Under the pieces are notes generated by a model. That model did no database searches. It had not been told where the DNA came from and saw only the letters and a list, made by a program, of their open reading frames with translations. From NCBI GenBank assembly GCA_009922685.1, contig RFVA01000003.1:34495-98494 (forward strand): a stretch of 64,000 nucleotides of DNA, in the 5' to 3' direction. Positions 27,676 to 37,331 of this stretch are shown one piece after another (the first letter of the stretch is position 1; each line of letters begins with the position of its first letter). Both the position numbers and the translations under genes were made by a program. This DNA comes from Gammaproteobacteria bacterium. GTDB taxonomy: Bacteria; Pseudomonadota; Gammaproteobacteria; Methylococcales; Methylococcaceae.

Positions 27676-28149
27676 ATGTCGTTCGATGGATCCTGTTTTA
27701 AAAAGCCAACCCCCGAAGAGCTTAAAAAAATGCTCACCGAAGAGCAGTTTCATGTGACCCAAGGGGAGGGTACGGAAAGACCGTTCCATAATCCCTACTG
27801 GGATCACCATGGGGAGGGGATCTATGTCGATGTCGTTTCTGGTGAGCCCTTGTTCAGTTCTCTTGATAAGTTTGATTCTGGAACCGGCTGGCCCAGTTTT
27901 ACGCGGCCCGTCGAGGAAAAAAATATCGTGATGAACGTCGATCGCTCGCTGCTAAGGGTCCGAACAGAGGTCCGCAGCAAGCATGCAGATTCCCACCTCG
28001 GCCACGTCTTTGATGATGGTCCGATGCCAACCGGAAAACGTTATTGTATTAATTCAGCAGCCATCCGGTTCATCCCGAAAGTCGATATGGAGGCCGAGGG
28101 TTATGGATCCTTTTTGGCCTTATTGGAGGGCGAGGCATCAGCGGGTTGA
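27676..28149 (+). CDS. msrB: Peptide-methionine (R)-S-oxide reductase MsrB
   Basis: Reduces methionine-R-sulfoxide in proteins. It is 157 residues, cytoplasmic, preceded by GGGAGA. The catalytic cysteine is Cys124 in [12 protein letters not shown], with [17 protein letters not shown] before it. The zinc CxxC pairs found in many MsrB proteins are absent. The usual recycling cysteine in SGCGWPSF is threonine here (Thr70, SGTGWPSF), so regeneration must use another cysteine, such as Cys7, or direct thioredoxin attack. Confidence 0.96.
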   Translation: MSFDGSCFKKPTPEELKKMLTEEQFHVTQGEGTERPFHNPYWDHHGEGIYVDVVSGEPLFSSLDKFDSGTGWPSFTRPVEEKNIVMNVDRSLLRVRTEVRSKHADSHLGHVFDDGPMPTGKRYCINSAAIRFIPKVDMEAEGYGSFLALLEGEASAG

Positions 28150-28336
28150 GTCCTTATCCAAAGGCCTTAAACCCTCTCGCCAAGGATTTGATGCTGGAGA
28201 CCACAGGAGAGGACGGAGCTTAAGGATAAGAAAAAGATTTTCATTAAAGGTCTCCTCGACGATCAATCCGCCCCCACCAATGCCCCGGGTTTGGTTATTA
28301 TGATCCGTTGCGGTATTTTTAGAGTAGATCCTTATA

Positions 28337-30643
28337 GTGACCACCAATAGAACCAGAACCACCAAGGCCGTCGGTAAAACAACCCGCTCCATCCTCGCTG
28401 AGCGCGGTATCTTTTCTGTCGAAGAGCTAGCAAACGCGGATATTGAGCAGCTCATCAAGATCCCAGGTTTCGGAAAATCTAAGGCAACCCGCATGGTGCG
28501 CGCGGCCAAATACATGATTGGTGGCATTTTACGAACGGGTCCTGAGGATTCTGTGCTCTCAGATGCTGAGGAATTGGCGGGTTCTATTGATCTTGGGCGA
28601 GGTGACCTTTATATCAATCAGGAACTGAGCCTCCTCGAATTTAACCGTCGGGTTTTGGAGCAGGCCAAGGATCTCGGAACGCCACTCCTTGAGCGACTCA
28701 ATTTCCTTTGTATTTCCTGTTCAAATCTTGATGAATTCTTCGAGGTCCGGGCTGCGGGCCTGATTCAGCGGGCAGATCTTGGTGCCACTCGGACTGAGCC
28801 TGACAACCTAACACCGCAGGAAACACTGAGCGCCATTGGTGCCAGTGCGCATGCTTTGGTTGCGGAGCAGTATCGGGTCCTCAATGACATTCTGCTCCCA
28901 GAGCTTGAGGCGCAAGAGATCCGATTTCTAAGGCGCAGTCAGTGGTCTGATCGCCAGCAGAATTGGCTAAAGACCTTCTTCGAAGAGCAGTTGCTGCCCA
29001 TCTTGAGCCCTATTGGTCTTGATCCAGCGCATCCCTTTCCAAGGATTCTCAATAAAAGTCTCAACTTCATTATTTCGCTCTCCGGAAAGGATGCCTTTGG
29101 CCGCGAGATTGAACTGGCGATTCTCCAGGCCCCCCGGTCATTACCCAGAATTATCCAGTTACCCGCTGAAGCAACCGGGAGTGGTGCCAGTGACTTTGTC
29201 TTTCTCTCCTCGATCATTCATGCCTTTGTGGGTGAGCTATTTCATGGTGTCAAGGTCAAGGATCTCTATCAATTCCGCGTCACCCGGAACAGTGAGATGT
29301 ATCTCGATGAGGAGGAAATCGATGACCTTCTCAGAGCGCTTGAAGGCGAGCTCAGTAGTCGCAACTATGGCGATGAAGTCCGCCTCGAAGTGGCGGATAA
29401 CTGCCCGAAACACATCATTGATTACTTGTTGGGACAATTTGGTCTGACCCTCGATCGGCTCTATAAGGTCAATGGCCCGGTTAACCTCAGTCGAGTGCGC
29501 GAAGTCTACGATCTGATTGAGCGCCCTGAATTGAAGTATCCGGCATTCACTCCAGGGGGTCCTGTTGAGATGGCCGGTGGCCATGACCTTTTCGAAGTCA
29601 TCAGAAAGCGCGATATTCTCCTCCATCACCCTTATGAGAGCTTCGCGCCCGTTGTGGAGTTGATTCGCCAGGCGGGTGAGGATCCCAATGTGGTCGCCAT
29701 TAAGCAGACCCTTTATCGAACGGGGGCCAATTCGCCGATTGTTGATGCCTTATTGCGAGCGGCGAAGGCGGGGCGGGATGTGACCGTCGTCGTCGAGCTT
29801 CGGGCCCGTTTTGATGAAAAAGCGAATATTTCATTGGCCAATCGTTTGCAAGAGGCCGGGGTGCAGGTGGTCTATGGGATTGTTGGCTACAAGACCCATG
29901 GCAAGATGCTGTTGATCCTGCGTCGTGAGGATGGACACCTCCGCTATTACACGCACCTCGGTACCGGGAATTACCATCTCAAGACGGCCCGTCTCTATAC
30001 CGACTATGGCCTCTTTAGTGCGGATCAGCCCTTAGGAGAAGATGTCCGTAAGGTCTTTGTTCAGCTGACCAGCCTTGGGAAGGTTGGTCGGCTGAATAAA
30101 TTATTACAGGCCCCTTTCACTCTCCATCAGGGTTTGATTCGTAAAATTCAGCGCGAAACGGAACATGCCCTCGCGGGGAGGCCAGCGCGGATTATTGTCA
30201 AAGTCAATGCGGTGGCGGAGCCTTTGCTGATCCAGGCGCTTTATCGAGCTTCAATGGCAGGGGTTGAGATCAAACTGATTGTCCGCGGCATTTGCTGCCT
30301 TCGTCCGGGGGTGCCGGGAATCTCGGAAAACATTGAGGTCCGCTCGATTATCGGGCGTTTTCTTGAGCACAGTCGGGTCTATTATTTCGAAAATGATGGC
30401 GAGCCGGAAATTTTTGGGGCCAGCGCTGATTTTCTGGCGCGCAACATGTTCCGCCGCGTCGAGGCCTGCTTTCCCGTTATCCCCAAAAAACTGGCTGACC
30501 GAATGCGCGATGACCTTGAGGTTTATCTTAAAGATGATTCCAAGGCGTGGCTGTTAAAAGAGGATGGCACCTACGAGCGGGTTCGCCCTGAGGCGCACCC
30601 CTTCGAAGCACAATCGTTCCTTCTAGAGCAACTGAAGCGCTGA
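28337..30643 (+). CDS. ppk1: Polyphosphate kinase PPK1 with an N-terminal helix-hairpin-helix domain
   Basis: Makes polyphosphate from ATP by reversible histidine phosphorylation. From the GTG at 28337, the only canonical start after an in-frame stop, it is 768 residues. PPK1 proper begins at about residue 90 with LYINQELSLLEFNRRVLEQA. Catalytic histidines are in GYKTHGKMLLILRR and HLGTGNYHLKTARLYTDYG, with the conserved DPNVVAIKQTLYRT strand. Residues about 14-62 form a helix-hairpin-helix unit (AERGIFSVEELANADIEQLI, then KIPGFGKSKATRMVRAAKYM) typical of nucleic-acid-binding proteins and not usual in PPK1. ppx is absent. Confidence 0.95.
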   Translation: MTTNRTRTTKAVGKTTRSILAERGIFSVEELANADIEQLIKIPGFGKSKATRMVRAAKYMIGGILRTGPEDSVLSDAEELAGSIDLGRGDLYINQELSLLEFNRRVLEQAKDLGTPLLERLNFLCISCSNLDEFFEVRAAGLIQRADLGATRTEPDNLTPQETLSAIGASAHALVAEQYRVLNDILLPELEAQEIRFLRRSQWSDRQQNWLKTFFEEQLLPILSPIGLDPAHPFPRILNKSLNFIISLSGKDAFGREIELAILQAPRSLPRIIQLPAEATGSGASDFVFLSSIIHAFVGELFHGVKVKDLYQFRVTRNSEMYLDEEEIDDLLRALEGELSSRNYGDEVRLEVADNCPKHIIDYLLGQFGLTLDRLYKVNGPVNLSRVREVYDLIERPELKYPAFTPGGPVEMAGGHDLFEVIRKRDILLHHPYESFAPVVELIRQAGEDPNVVAIKQTLYRTGANSPIVDALLRAAKAGRDVTVVVELRARFDEKANISLANRLQEAGVQVVYGIVGYKTHGKMLLILRREDGHLRYYTHLGTGNYHLKTARLYTDYGLFSADQPLGEDVRKVFVQLTSLGKVGRLNKLLQAPFTLHQGLIRKIQRETEHALAGRPARIIVKVNAVAEPLLIQALYRASMAGVEIKLIVRGICCLRPGVPGISENIEVRSIIGRFLEHSRVYYFENDGEPEIFGASADFLARNMFRRVEACFPVIPKKLADRMRDDLEVYLKDDSKAWLLKEDGTYERVRPEAHPFEAQSFLLEQLKR

Positions 30644-30647
30644 TTTG

Positions 30648-30680
30648 GGGCCTTAAGGCCCTTCTGATCGCCTTTTTTTA
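30648..30680 (+). terminator. Possible terminator after ppk1
   Basis: The palindrome GGGCCTTAAGGCCC (30648-30661) lies right after the ppk1 stop, with a T7 run at 30674-30680. The 12-base gap between stem and T run makes it atypical. It may end ppk1 ahead of acnB. Confidence 0.35.
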
Positions 30681-30802
30681 TTGGCGTTGTTCTTGCTTTA
30701 ATATCCTTGTCGATACGCCGTATGGCGGGGTATCAGGTGTCAGGTTTTTCAAAACCCTGACAACGTATTGATTGAAATCCGTCCTAGAGAGATTAACTTC
30801 CC

Positions 30803-33349
30803 ATGCTTGAAGCCTATCAGAACCATGTGGCCACCCGGGCCGCGGAGGGACTTGTTCCTGAACCCCTGAGCGCTGAGTGGACCAGTCTTCTGGTTGAACG
30901 CCTTCAGGATGCCACCCTTGATGACGGGGATGTCCTCCTTGATCTGTTGACCCACCGGGTTCCTGCCGGAGTGGATGAAGCGGCTTACATCAAGGCTGGA
31001 TTTCTTGCCGCGATCGCCGCGGGTGAAGCGGTATCGCCCATGGTGACGCCAAAAAAGGCGGTTGAACTTTTGGGCACCATGCTCGGCGGCTATAACGTGG
31101 CGCCTCTCATTGAGGCACTTAAGAATCCAGAGCTCGCGGATGTGGCCGTCGAGGGTTTATCCCGCACCCTTCTTGTTTTTGACGCCTTCCACGACGTTAA
31201 GACCTTGGCCGATCAGGGGCTGATGGCCGCGCAGAAGGTTCTCGAATCGTGGGCGGCTGCAGAGTGGTTTACGGCCAGGCCCAAGGTGCCTGAGACGATC
31301 ACGGTAACCGTCTTCAAAGTGCCCGGAGAAATCAATACCGATGATCTTTCGCCGGCTCAAGATGCCTGGTCGCGACCTGATATCCCGCTTCATGCGAAGG
31401 CGATGCTAAAGGTGCCTCGGGAGGGTGTAGAGCAGCCGGAGGCGCAGATTATGGCGCTGAAGGCCAAGGGCTTCGAAGTGGCGTTCGTTGGTGATGTGGT
31501 GGGGACAGGCTCGTCGCGTAAATCGGCGACGAATTCAGTCCTTTGGTACATCGGTCACGATATCCCTTATGTTCCTAATAAGCGGGATGGGGGCGTCTGT
31601 ATCGGTGGCAAGATCGCTCCGATTTTCTTCAACACCATGGAGGATTCAGGGGCATTACCGATTGAGTGTGATGTTAACCGGCTGAAGACCGGGGATGTCA
31701 TCGATATTAAACCCTATGCGGGACAGATTCTTGACCATGACAGCGGCGCATTGATCACCGACTTTGCCTTGAAGAATGAGATTCTTCTCGATGAAGTGCA
31801 GGCGGGTGGACGTATCCCCCTTATTATTGGGCGTGGGCTCACCGATCGCGCTAGAAAAGCGCTTGGTCTAGGCGTATCCGACGTCTTTAGACGGCCCCAG
31901 TTGCCGCCTGATAGTGGCAAGGGCTTTACGCTGGCCCAAAAGATGGTAGGTCGAGCGGCAGGGCTTAAGGGCGTGCGCCCTGGGGTCTATTGCGAACCCC
32001 ATATGGCGACCGTTGGCTCACAAGATACGACGGGACCCATGACCCGGGATGAGCTTAAGGATCTTGCCTGCCTTGGATTCTCGGCGGATCTCGTTATGCA
32101 GTCATTCTGTCACACCGCGGCCTATCCAAAGCCGGTCGATGTTAAGGTGCATCACAGCCTTCCAGACTTCATCATGAACCGGGCCGGGGTGTCACTGCGT
32201 CCGGGTGATGGCATTATTCATTCTTGGCTCAACCGCATGCTGCTGCCAGATACCGTGGGCACCGGTGGGGATTCCCATACCCGCTTCCCGATAGGCATCT
32301 CGTTCCCTGCAGGTTCAGGGCTGGTGGCATTTGCGGCTGCAACCGGCGTGATGCCGCTTGATATGCCTGAATCCGTTTTGGTTCGATTCAAAGGCTCTCT
32401 GCAGCCGGGGATTACACTCCGCGATCTGGTTCACGCGATTCCTTATGCGGCTCTAAAGCGTGGGCTTTTGACGGTCGAAAAGAAAGGGAAGAAGAACGTT
32501 TTCAATGGCCGGATTCTTGAAATCGAAGGGCTTCCTGACCTTAAGGTCGAGCAGGCTTTTGAGTTGGCCGATGCCTCGGCCGAGCGTTCCGCTGCAGCGT
32601 GTACCGTCCGTCTTCATAAGGCCCCAGTGGCTGAATACCTCAGGTCCAATATCGTTCTCTTAAGGTGGATGATCCATGAGGGATATGGGGACGTCAGGAC
32701 GCTTCAAAGACGTATTGAGGCGATGGAGGCATGGCTGTTGGCGCCCTCGCTTCTCGAGCCTGATACGGATGCTGAGTATGCCGAGATCATTGAGATTGAT
32801 CTTGATGACATTAAGGAGCCTTTACTGTGTTGCCCGAATGACCCCGATGATGTCAAACCCCTTTCAGAGGTCGCCGGGGTGGCTATTGATGAAGTGTTCC
32901 TTGGATCCTGTATGACTAATATCGGTCATTTCAGAGCCGCGGGGCGGGTTCTTAATCAGTTTGGTCAGCAGGTGCCGGGTCGCCTTTGGGTGGTGCCCCC
33001 GACTCGAATGGATGAGGCGGAACTGACCGAGGAAGGTTATTACGGTATTTTTGGTAAGGCAGGTGCCCGCACCGAAGTGCCTGGCTGTTCGCTTTGTATG
33101 GGGAACCAGGCAAGAACTCAAGATGGAGCAACCGTGATCTCAACCTCCACTCGCAATTTCCCGAACCGGATGGGCGCAGGAACTCACGTTTATCTGGCCT
33201 CAGCAGAATTGGCCTCGGTGTGCTCGGTGCTAGGGAGAATCCCAGATCATAGCGAGTATATGAATTACATGGGGCAGCTCGCTGAGGTCGCCGATGAGAC
33301 CTACCGTTACCTCAATTTCAATGAGATGCCCGCCTACAGTGACGTGTGA
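30803..33349 (+). CDS. acnB: Bifunctional aconitate hydratase 2 / 2-methylisocitrate dehydratase AcnB
   Basis: TCA-cycle enzyme interconverting citrate and isocitrate through a [4Fe-4S] cluster. It is 848 residues, close to E. coli AcnB (865). The HEAT-like N-terminal domain is followed by the swivel domain ([38 protein letters not shown]). Cluster cysteines are in the [16 protein letters not shown] and [10 protein letters not shown] segments. It is a single gene with a 159-base upstream gap that should hold its promoter. Confidence 0.98.
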   Translation: MLEAYQNHVATRAAEGLVPEPLSAEWTSLLVERLQDATLDDGDVLLDLLTHRVPAGVDEAAYIKAGFLAAIAAGEAVSPMVTPKKAVELLGTMLGGYNVAPLIEALKNPELADVAVEGLSRTLLVFDAFHDVKTLADQGLMAAQKVLESWAAAEWFTARPKVPETITVTVFKVPGEINTDDLSPAQDAWSRPDIPLHAKAMLKVPREGVEQPEAQIMALKAKGFEVAFVGDVVGTGSSRKSATNSVLWYIGHDIPYVPNKRDGGVCIGGKIAPIFFNTMEDSGALPIECDVNRLKTGDVIDIKPYAGQILDHDSGALITDFALKNEILLDEVQAGGRIPLIIGRGLTDRARKALGLGVSDVFRRPQLPPDSGKGFTLAQKMVGRAAGLKGVRPGVYCEPHMATVGSQDTTGPMTRDELKDLACLGFSADLVMQSFCHTAAYPKPVDVKVHHSLPDFIMNRAGVSLRPGDGIIHSWLNRMLLPDTVGTGGDSHTRFPIGISFPAGSGLVAFAAATGVMPLDMPESVLVRFKGSLQPGITLRDLVHAIPYAALKRGLLTVEKKGKKNVFNGRILEIEGLPDLKVEQAFELADASAERSAAACTVRLHKAPVAEYLRSNIVLLRWMIHEGYGDVRTLQRRIEAMEAWLLAPSLLEPDTDAEYAEIIEIDLDDIKEPLLCCPNDPDDVKPLSEVAGVAIDEVFLGSCMTNIGHFRAAGRVLNQFGQQVPGRLWVVPPTRMDEAELTEEGYYGIFGKAGARTEVPGCSLCMGNQARTQDGATVISTSTRNFPNRMGAGTHVYLASAELASVCSVLGRIPDHSEYMNYMGQLAEVADETYRYLNFNEMPAYSDV

Positions 33350-33563
33350 TAACACCGCCTCCGTGATCGTGGGTGGTATCCCAACGGATAAAACAGTTCA
33401 TCGAAAAGTGGAGGGCATCATCCTCTGTACTCCTTAGGGGGCTCCGTCCGGAGGTTCAGAAGGGGTTTATGGGCGTGCTCCAAGTGACTGGGATGGACTT
33501 GTTTTATTTCACCCATGGAGCCGCTCTCCATTATCATGACCGTCTTAGATGTGGAGAGGTGTC

Positions 33564-34529
33564 ATGAGCTTAAGTTTTACGGCTTATCAGAAGGCCCGCC
33601 GGTTGCCGGATATCAGTTTTAACCAAATTCCTTCGATGTTGACTGATCCAGATGCCTTCATCTGGCTGACGATTAAGGATCCGACCCCAGCGCAACTGAA
33701 AAAAATTCAACAGCAGTTCAAGCTCCATGATTTGGCGGTCGAGGATGCAAGTTCTGCCCACCAACGGCCCAAGCTCGAGGCCTACGATGAAACGCTCTTT
33801 ATGGCGCTTCATACGGCACGCCTTCGGAATGAGGTGATCACCACGGGAGAGCTCCATAGCTTTATCCATCGAAAATTCCTGATTCTAATCCAGCATGGCG
33901 GGACCTCGCGTTATGATCGGGTTCAGGCTCGCTGCGAAAATTCGCCAAAACTCTTTGAAAATGGGGTGGGTTTCGCGCTCTATGCGACCCTCGATTATTT
34001 GGTGGACCACTTCATTGTGATTGCCGGGCATCTTCAGAGTAAGCTCGATGAATTAGAGCGAGTGATCTTCGAGACGCAACTGGATGCGCCCTCCATCGAG
34101 GGGCTTTATGATCTCAAGCGTGAGGTCGCAAAACTTCACAATATGGCTGCGCCGATTGCGGCCATCTGTTCGGAATTAGAGCGCCTTCATCCGACCATCG
34201 CAACGCCCGAACTACATCCTTATTTTCGGGATATTGAGGATCATGTCGTACGAATTAACCGGGCGACTGTGATGTTGCGAGAAGCCCTCTCCGATGCCAT
34301 GCAGGTGAATCTTGCCCTGGTGACCGTGAGGCAGAATGAGGTCGTCAAACGACTGGCGGGGTGGGGTGCGATCCTCGGTATCCCAACGATGGTTTTCAGT
34401 ATGTACGGCATGAACTTTAAGCACATGCCTGAATATGACTGGACCTTAGGTTATCCCTTGACGCTCCTTTTAACGGCTTATGCCTGCCGGGCTCTTTACA
34501 AGCGGCTCAAGGATTCAAGCTGGCTCTAG
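33564..34529 (+). CDS. corA: CorA-family divalent cation (Mg2+/Co2+) transporter
   Basis: Pentameric inner-membrane magnesium channel. From the ATG at 33564, with a good GGAGAGG ribosome site, it is 321 residues. It has a long cytoplasmic N-domain, the stalk helix, and two C-terminal membrane segments separated by the GMN selectivity motif in SMYGMNFKHMPE, followed by a basic tail. The 214-base gap after acnB holds no gene I can support. Confidence 0.95.
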   Translation: MSLSFTAYQKARRLPDISFNQIPSMLTDPDAFIWLTIKDPTPAQLKKIQQQFKLHDLAVEDASSAHQRPKLEAYDETLFMALHTARLRNEVITTGELHSFIHRKFLILIQHGGTSRYDRVQARCENSPKLFENGVGFALYATLDYLVDHFIVIAGHLQSKLDELERVIFETQLDAPSIEGLYDLKREVAKLHNMAAPIAAICSELERLHPTIATPELHPYFRDIEDHVVRINRATVMLREALSDAMQVNLALVTVRQNEVVKRLAGWGAILGIPTMVFSMYGMNFKHMPEYDWTLGYPLTLLLTAYACRALYKRLKDSSWL

Positions 34530-34552
34530 GGTCTCAGAGGGAGACGGTGAGG

Positions 34553-35389
34553 CTAGTCACCCAGATTGGGTGATTGGTATGCCCCCTTGAGGCAACTGAT
34601 GGAGGTTGTTTCAAAGGATCCATCAAGGCAAAGTGCCGTCAGCGTGCCCCCCCAAAGGCAACCTGTATCAAGACAGATGGTCTGATGGCTCCTGTGGAAG
34701 CCGAGGGTTGACCAGTGACCAAAAAGGATCGACTGATTCTGGCTTTGGCGATCTGGGTGCATAAACCAGGGGATGAGATCTTTGCGATGCGGGTTTGGCT
34801 CCCCTTTTTCTTTCAGAAGAACGCGGCCCTCGGGTGAACAAAAGCGAAGGCGCGTCAGGCAGTTGGTGATGAAACGGAGGCGATCGAAGCCTTTGAGATC
34901 TTCCTCCCACACATCCGGCTGATCGCCATACATGTGCCAGAGAAAATCCTGATAGGTAGGGCCTTGAAGGACCGTTTCGACTTCTTTTGAAAGATTGAGC
35001 GCATGTTGGGTCGTCCATTGCGGCGGTAAGCCCGCATGGACGAGATGCCATTCCTCCTGAGCGACCATCAGGGGAAGGTGGCGGAGCCATTGGAGAAGTT
35101 CTTCTCGATCGGGCGCCTCGAGGACATCACGAAAGGTATCCCGATGTTTGGTTCTTGAGATGCCTTCGGCGACCGCCAGGAGGTGAAGATCATGATTACC
35201 CAGAACAGCGGTGACGGCAGGGCCAAGTGCTTTGAGCGTCCTCAGGGTGGCCAACGATTTTGGTCCCCGGTTCACCAGATCCCCGGTTAACCAGATCTGA
35301 TCTAAGGCGGGATCAAAGTGGATAGCCTCGAGGAGGGCCTCTAGTTCATCGTGGCAGCCCTGAACGTCTCCAATGGCATAACGAGCCAA
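34553..35389 (-). CDS. apaH: Bis(5'-nucleosyl)-tetraphosphatase, symmetrical, ApaH
   Basis: Splits Ap4A into two ADP and also removes Np4 caps from RNA. The 278 residues have the calcineurin-like metal motifs GDVQGCHDE, GDLVNRGP and GNHDLHLL, with the histidine segment LVHAGLPPQW. It lies 8 bases after apaG on the minus strand, as in E. coli, and converges on corA. Confidence 0.97.
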   Translation of the reverse strand: MARYAIGDVQGCHDELEALLEAIHFDPALDQIWLTGDLVNRGPKSLATLRTLKALGPAVTAVLGNHDLHLLAVAEGISRTKHRDTFRDVLEAPDREELLQWLRHLPLMVAQEEWHLVHAGLPPQWTTQHALNLSKEVETVLQGPTYQDFLWHMYGDQPDVWEEDLKGFDRLRFITNCLTRLRFCSPEGRVLLKEKGEPNPHRKDLIPWFMHPDRQSQNQSILFGHWSTLGFHRSHQTICLDTGCLWGGTLTALCLDGSFETTSISCLKGAYQSPNLGD

Positions 35390-35397
35390 GGCGGGTC

Positions 35398-35775
35398 TCA
35401 GTGAAGGGTTCTTGGAACGGCTAGGGTAAAGGCAGGAATTTTGGCGTCAAACAGCTCGCCTGACTCTGAGCGCATCTGATAGGCACCTTCCATGGTCCCA
35501 ACCGGGGTTTCAATCATGGCGGCGCTGGTATAGCGAAAAGCATGTCCAGGCGGAATATGGGGGGTTTCACCCACGACCCCTGCACCCTGAACTTCCTGAA
35601 TCTTGCCGTGGGCATCGGTGATCACCCAGTGTCTTGCGAGGAGGCGCGCAGCTTCCTCACTCTGATTGCTGATGGTGATGGTATAGGCAAAAACATAGCG
35701 CCCTGCCTCGGGTTGAGATTCCGATTCAAGGTAATCGATGTGCGTATCAATCTTGATTGCGTCTTTTGCGTTCAT
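35398..35775 (-). CDS. apaG: ApaG (CorD) protein
   Basis: Fibronectin-III-like protein of unclear function, linked in older work to cobalt and magnesium handling. From the ATG at 35775 it is 125 residues, the E. coli length, with RYVFAYTITISNQSEEAARL, EVQGAGVVGETPHIPPG and MIETPVGTMEGAYQM. The frame is open back to 35880, which would add 35 basic residues not found in the family. It is cotranscribed with apaH, and divergent mpl starts 157 bases away. Confidence 0.95.
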   Translation of the reverse strand: MNAKDAIKIDTHIDYLESESQPEAGRYVFAYTITISNQSEEAARLLARHWVITDAHGKIQEVQGAGVVGETPHIPPGHAFRYTSAAMIETPVGTMEGAYQMRSESGELFDAKIPAFTLAVPRTLH

Positions 35776-35931
35776 CATCGGTTCAGCGTTGAGATAACAT
35801 CCAATCTTACAGGCGTATAGTCTAACCTTAAGCGAGGGTTTACAGGGGATCATTCGCCTCTGGGGGGCGGCATCCTTCATAATGTGAGGGTGGTCGGATA
35901 AAAATACAACAATTTGAGACAGGGGTTAGTG

Positions 35932-37299
35932 ATGCACGTCCATATCATGGGAATTTGTGGCACCTTCATGGGAGGGCTTGCTCTCCTGGCCCGGGAGCTT
36001 GGGCATCAGGTAACGGGGTCTGACCAGAACGTCTACCCGCCGATGAGTACTCAGCTTGAGGCGGAGGGCATTACGCTGATGGCCGGCTATCTGCCTTCTA
36101 ATCTCGATCCACGGCCTGATCTCGTTGTGGTGGGTAACGCGATTTCGAGGGGTAATCCTGAGCTTGAAGCGGTCCTCAATCTTGGTATTCCCTATGTCTC
36201 AGGCCCTGAGTGGCTCTATGACGAAGTGTTATTGCATAGCTGGGTGCTCGCTGTTGCTGGCACCCATGGGAAGACCACGACCACCAGCATGCTGGCCTTC
36301 ATTCTCGAACATGCAGGCCTCCAGCCTGGATTTTTGATCGGTGGCGTTCCTTTGAACTTTGGGGTCTCGGCGCGCTTGGGTGGCGGCCAATTTTTTGTGG
36401 TTGAAGCCGATGAATACGACACGGCCTTTTTTGATAAACGATCAAAGTTCGTTCATTACCGGCCGCGAACACTGATCCTTAATAATCTCGAATTCGATCA
36501 TGCGGATATCTTTCCGGATCTTCCCGCCATTCAGCGTCAGTTTCATCACCTCATGAGGACAGTCCCAGAGCGGGGCCTGATCATTTCGCCGACTTTCGAG
36601 CCTGCGCTGGATGAGGTTCTCCAGATGGGGTGCTGGACGCCGGTTGAACATACCGCTAAGGAAGGTTCAGGCATCGTGGCAACCTGGTCTTACCATCTCT
36701 TGGAAAAGGATGGCAGTCGTTTTGAAGTGATTCATGATGGTCAGCTTGCTGGGAGCGTGAGCTGGGGGCTAACCGGGCTCCACAATGTCCATAATGGCTT
36801 AGCAGCCATTGCAGCAGCCCATCATGCCGGCGTTTTCCCAGAGCGGGGCGCTGAAGCTTTGTCGAAATTTAAAAACGTGAAACGTCGGATGGAGGTTCGG
36901 GCGACCATTTCTGAGATCACCCTTTACGATGATTTTGCCCATCATCCAACCGCTATTACGACGACGCTTGAAGGGCTTCGCGCCCGTGTCGGTGATGCCC
37001 GCATTATTGCGGTCCTTGAGCCGCGCTCAAATACCATGCGGATGGGCGTTCATCGGAGTACGTTGGGTGATGCCCTTATCGCGGCGGATGTCGCTATGGT
37101 TTTTCAGCCTAAAGGACTTGACTGGAGCCTTGAGGAGGATCTTCCCCATGCTGATGTGTATAGATCGGTTGATGACATGGTGTTGGCCCTCAGAGACCTT
37201 GCGCTTCCGGGCGATCATATCCTCTTCATGAGTAATGGGGGCTTCGAGGATATTCATAGCAAACTTGAAACCGCCCTAAAGGAAAAATCCTTCTCATAA
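35932..37299 (+). CDS. mpl: UDP-N-acetylmuramate:L-Ala-gamma-D-Glu-meso-DAP ligase Mpl
   Basis: Murein-recycling ligase that reattaches the recovered tripeptide to UDP-MurNAc. From the ATG at 35932, preceded by AGGGG, it is 455 residues. It begins with HVHIMGICGTFMGGLALLAR. The ATP loop is AGTHGKTTTTSM, and the Mpl-typical FVVEADEYDTAFFDKRSKF and LILNNLEFDHADIF follow. A TTG at 35914 in the same frame is a less likely start. A glycosyltransferase fusion follows after 32 bases. Confidence 0.97.
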   Translation: MHVHIMGICGTFMGGLALLARELGHQVTGSDQNVYPPMSTQLEAEGITLMAGYLPSNLDPRPDLVVVGNAISRGNPELEAVLNLGIPYVSGPEWLYDEVLLHSWVLAVAGTHGKTTTTSMLAFILEHAGLQPGFLIGGVPLNFGVSARLGGGQFFVVEADEYDTAFFDKRSKFVHYRPRTLILNNLEFDHADIFPDLPAIQRQFHHLMRTVPERGLIISPTFEPALDEVLQMGCWTPVEHTAKEGSGIVATWSYHLLEKDGSRFEVIHDGQLAGSVSWGLTGLHNVHNGLAAIAAAHHAGVFPERGAEALSKFKNVKRRMEVRATISEITLYDDFAHHPTAITTTLEGLRARVGDARIIAVLEPRSNTMRMGVHRSTLGDALIAADVAMVFQPKGLDWSLEEDLPHADVYRSVDDMVLALRDLALPGDHILFMSNGGFEDIHSKLETALKEKSFS

Positions 37300-37331
37300 C
37301 TCTCAGTACTGCCGGGAAGGAACGGCCACCT

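Noticed and set aside
33373..33567. Small open frame between acnB and corA
   Set aside because: Runs into the corA ribosome site, shows no recognisable family and has no good start signal.
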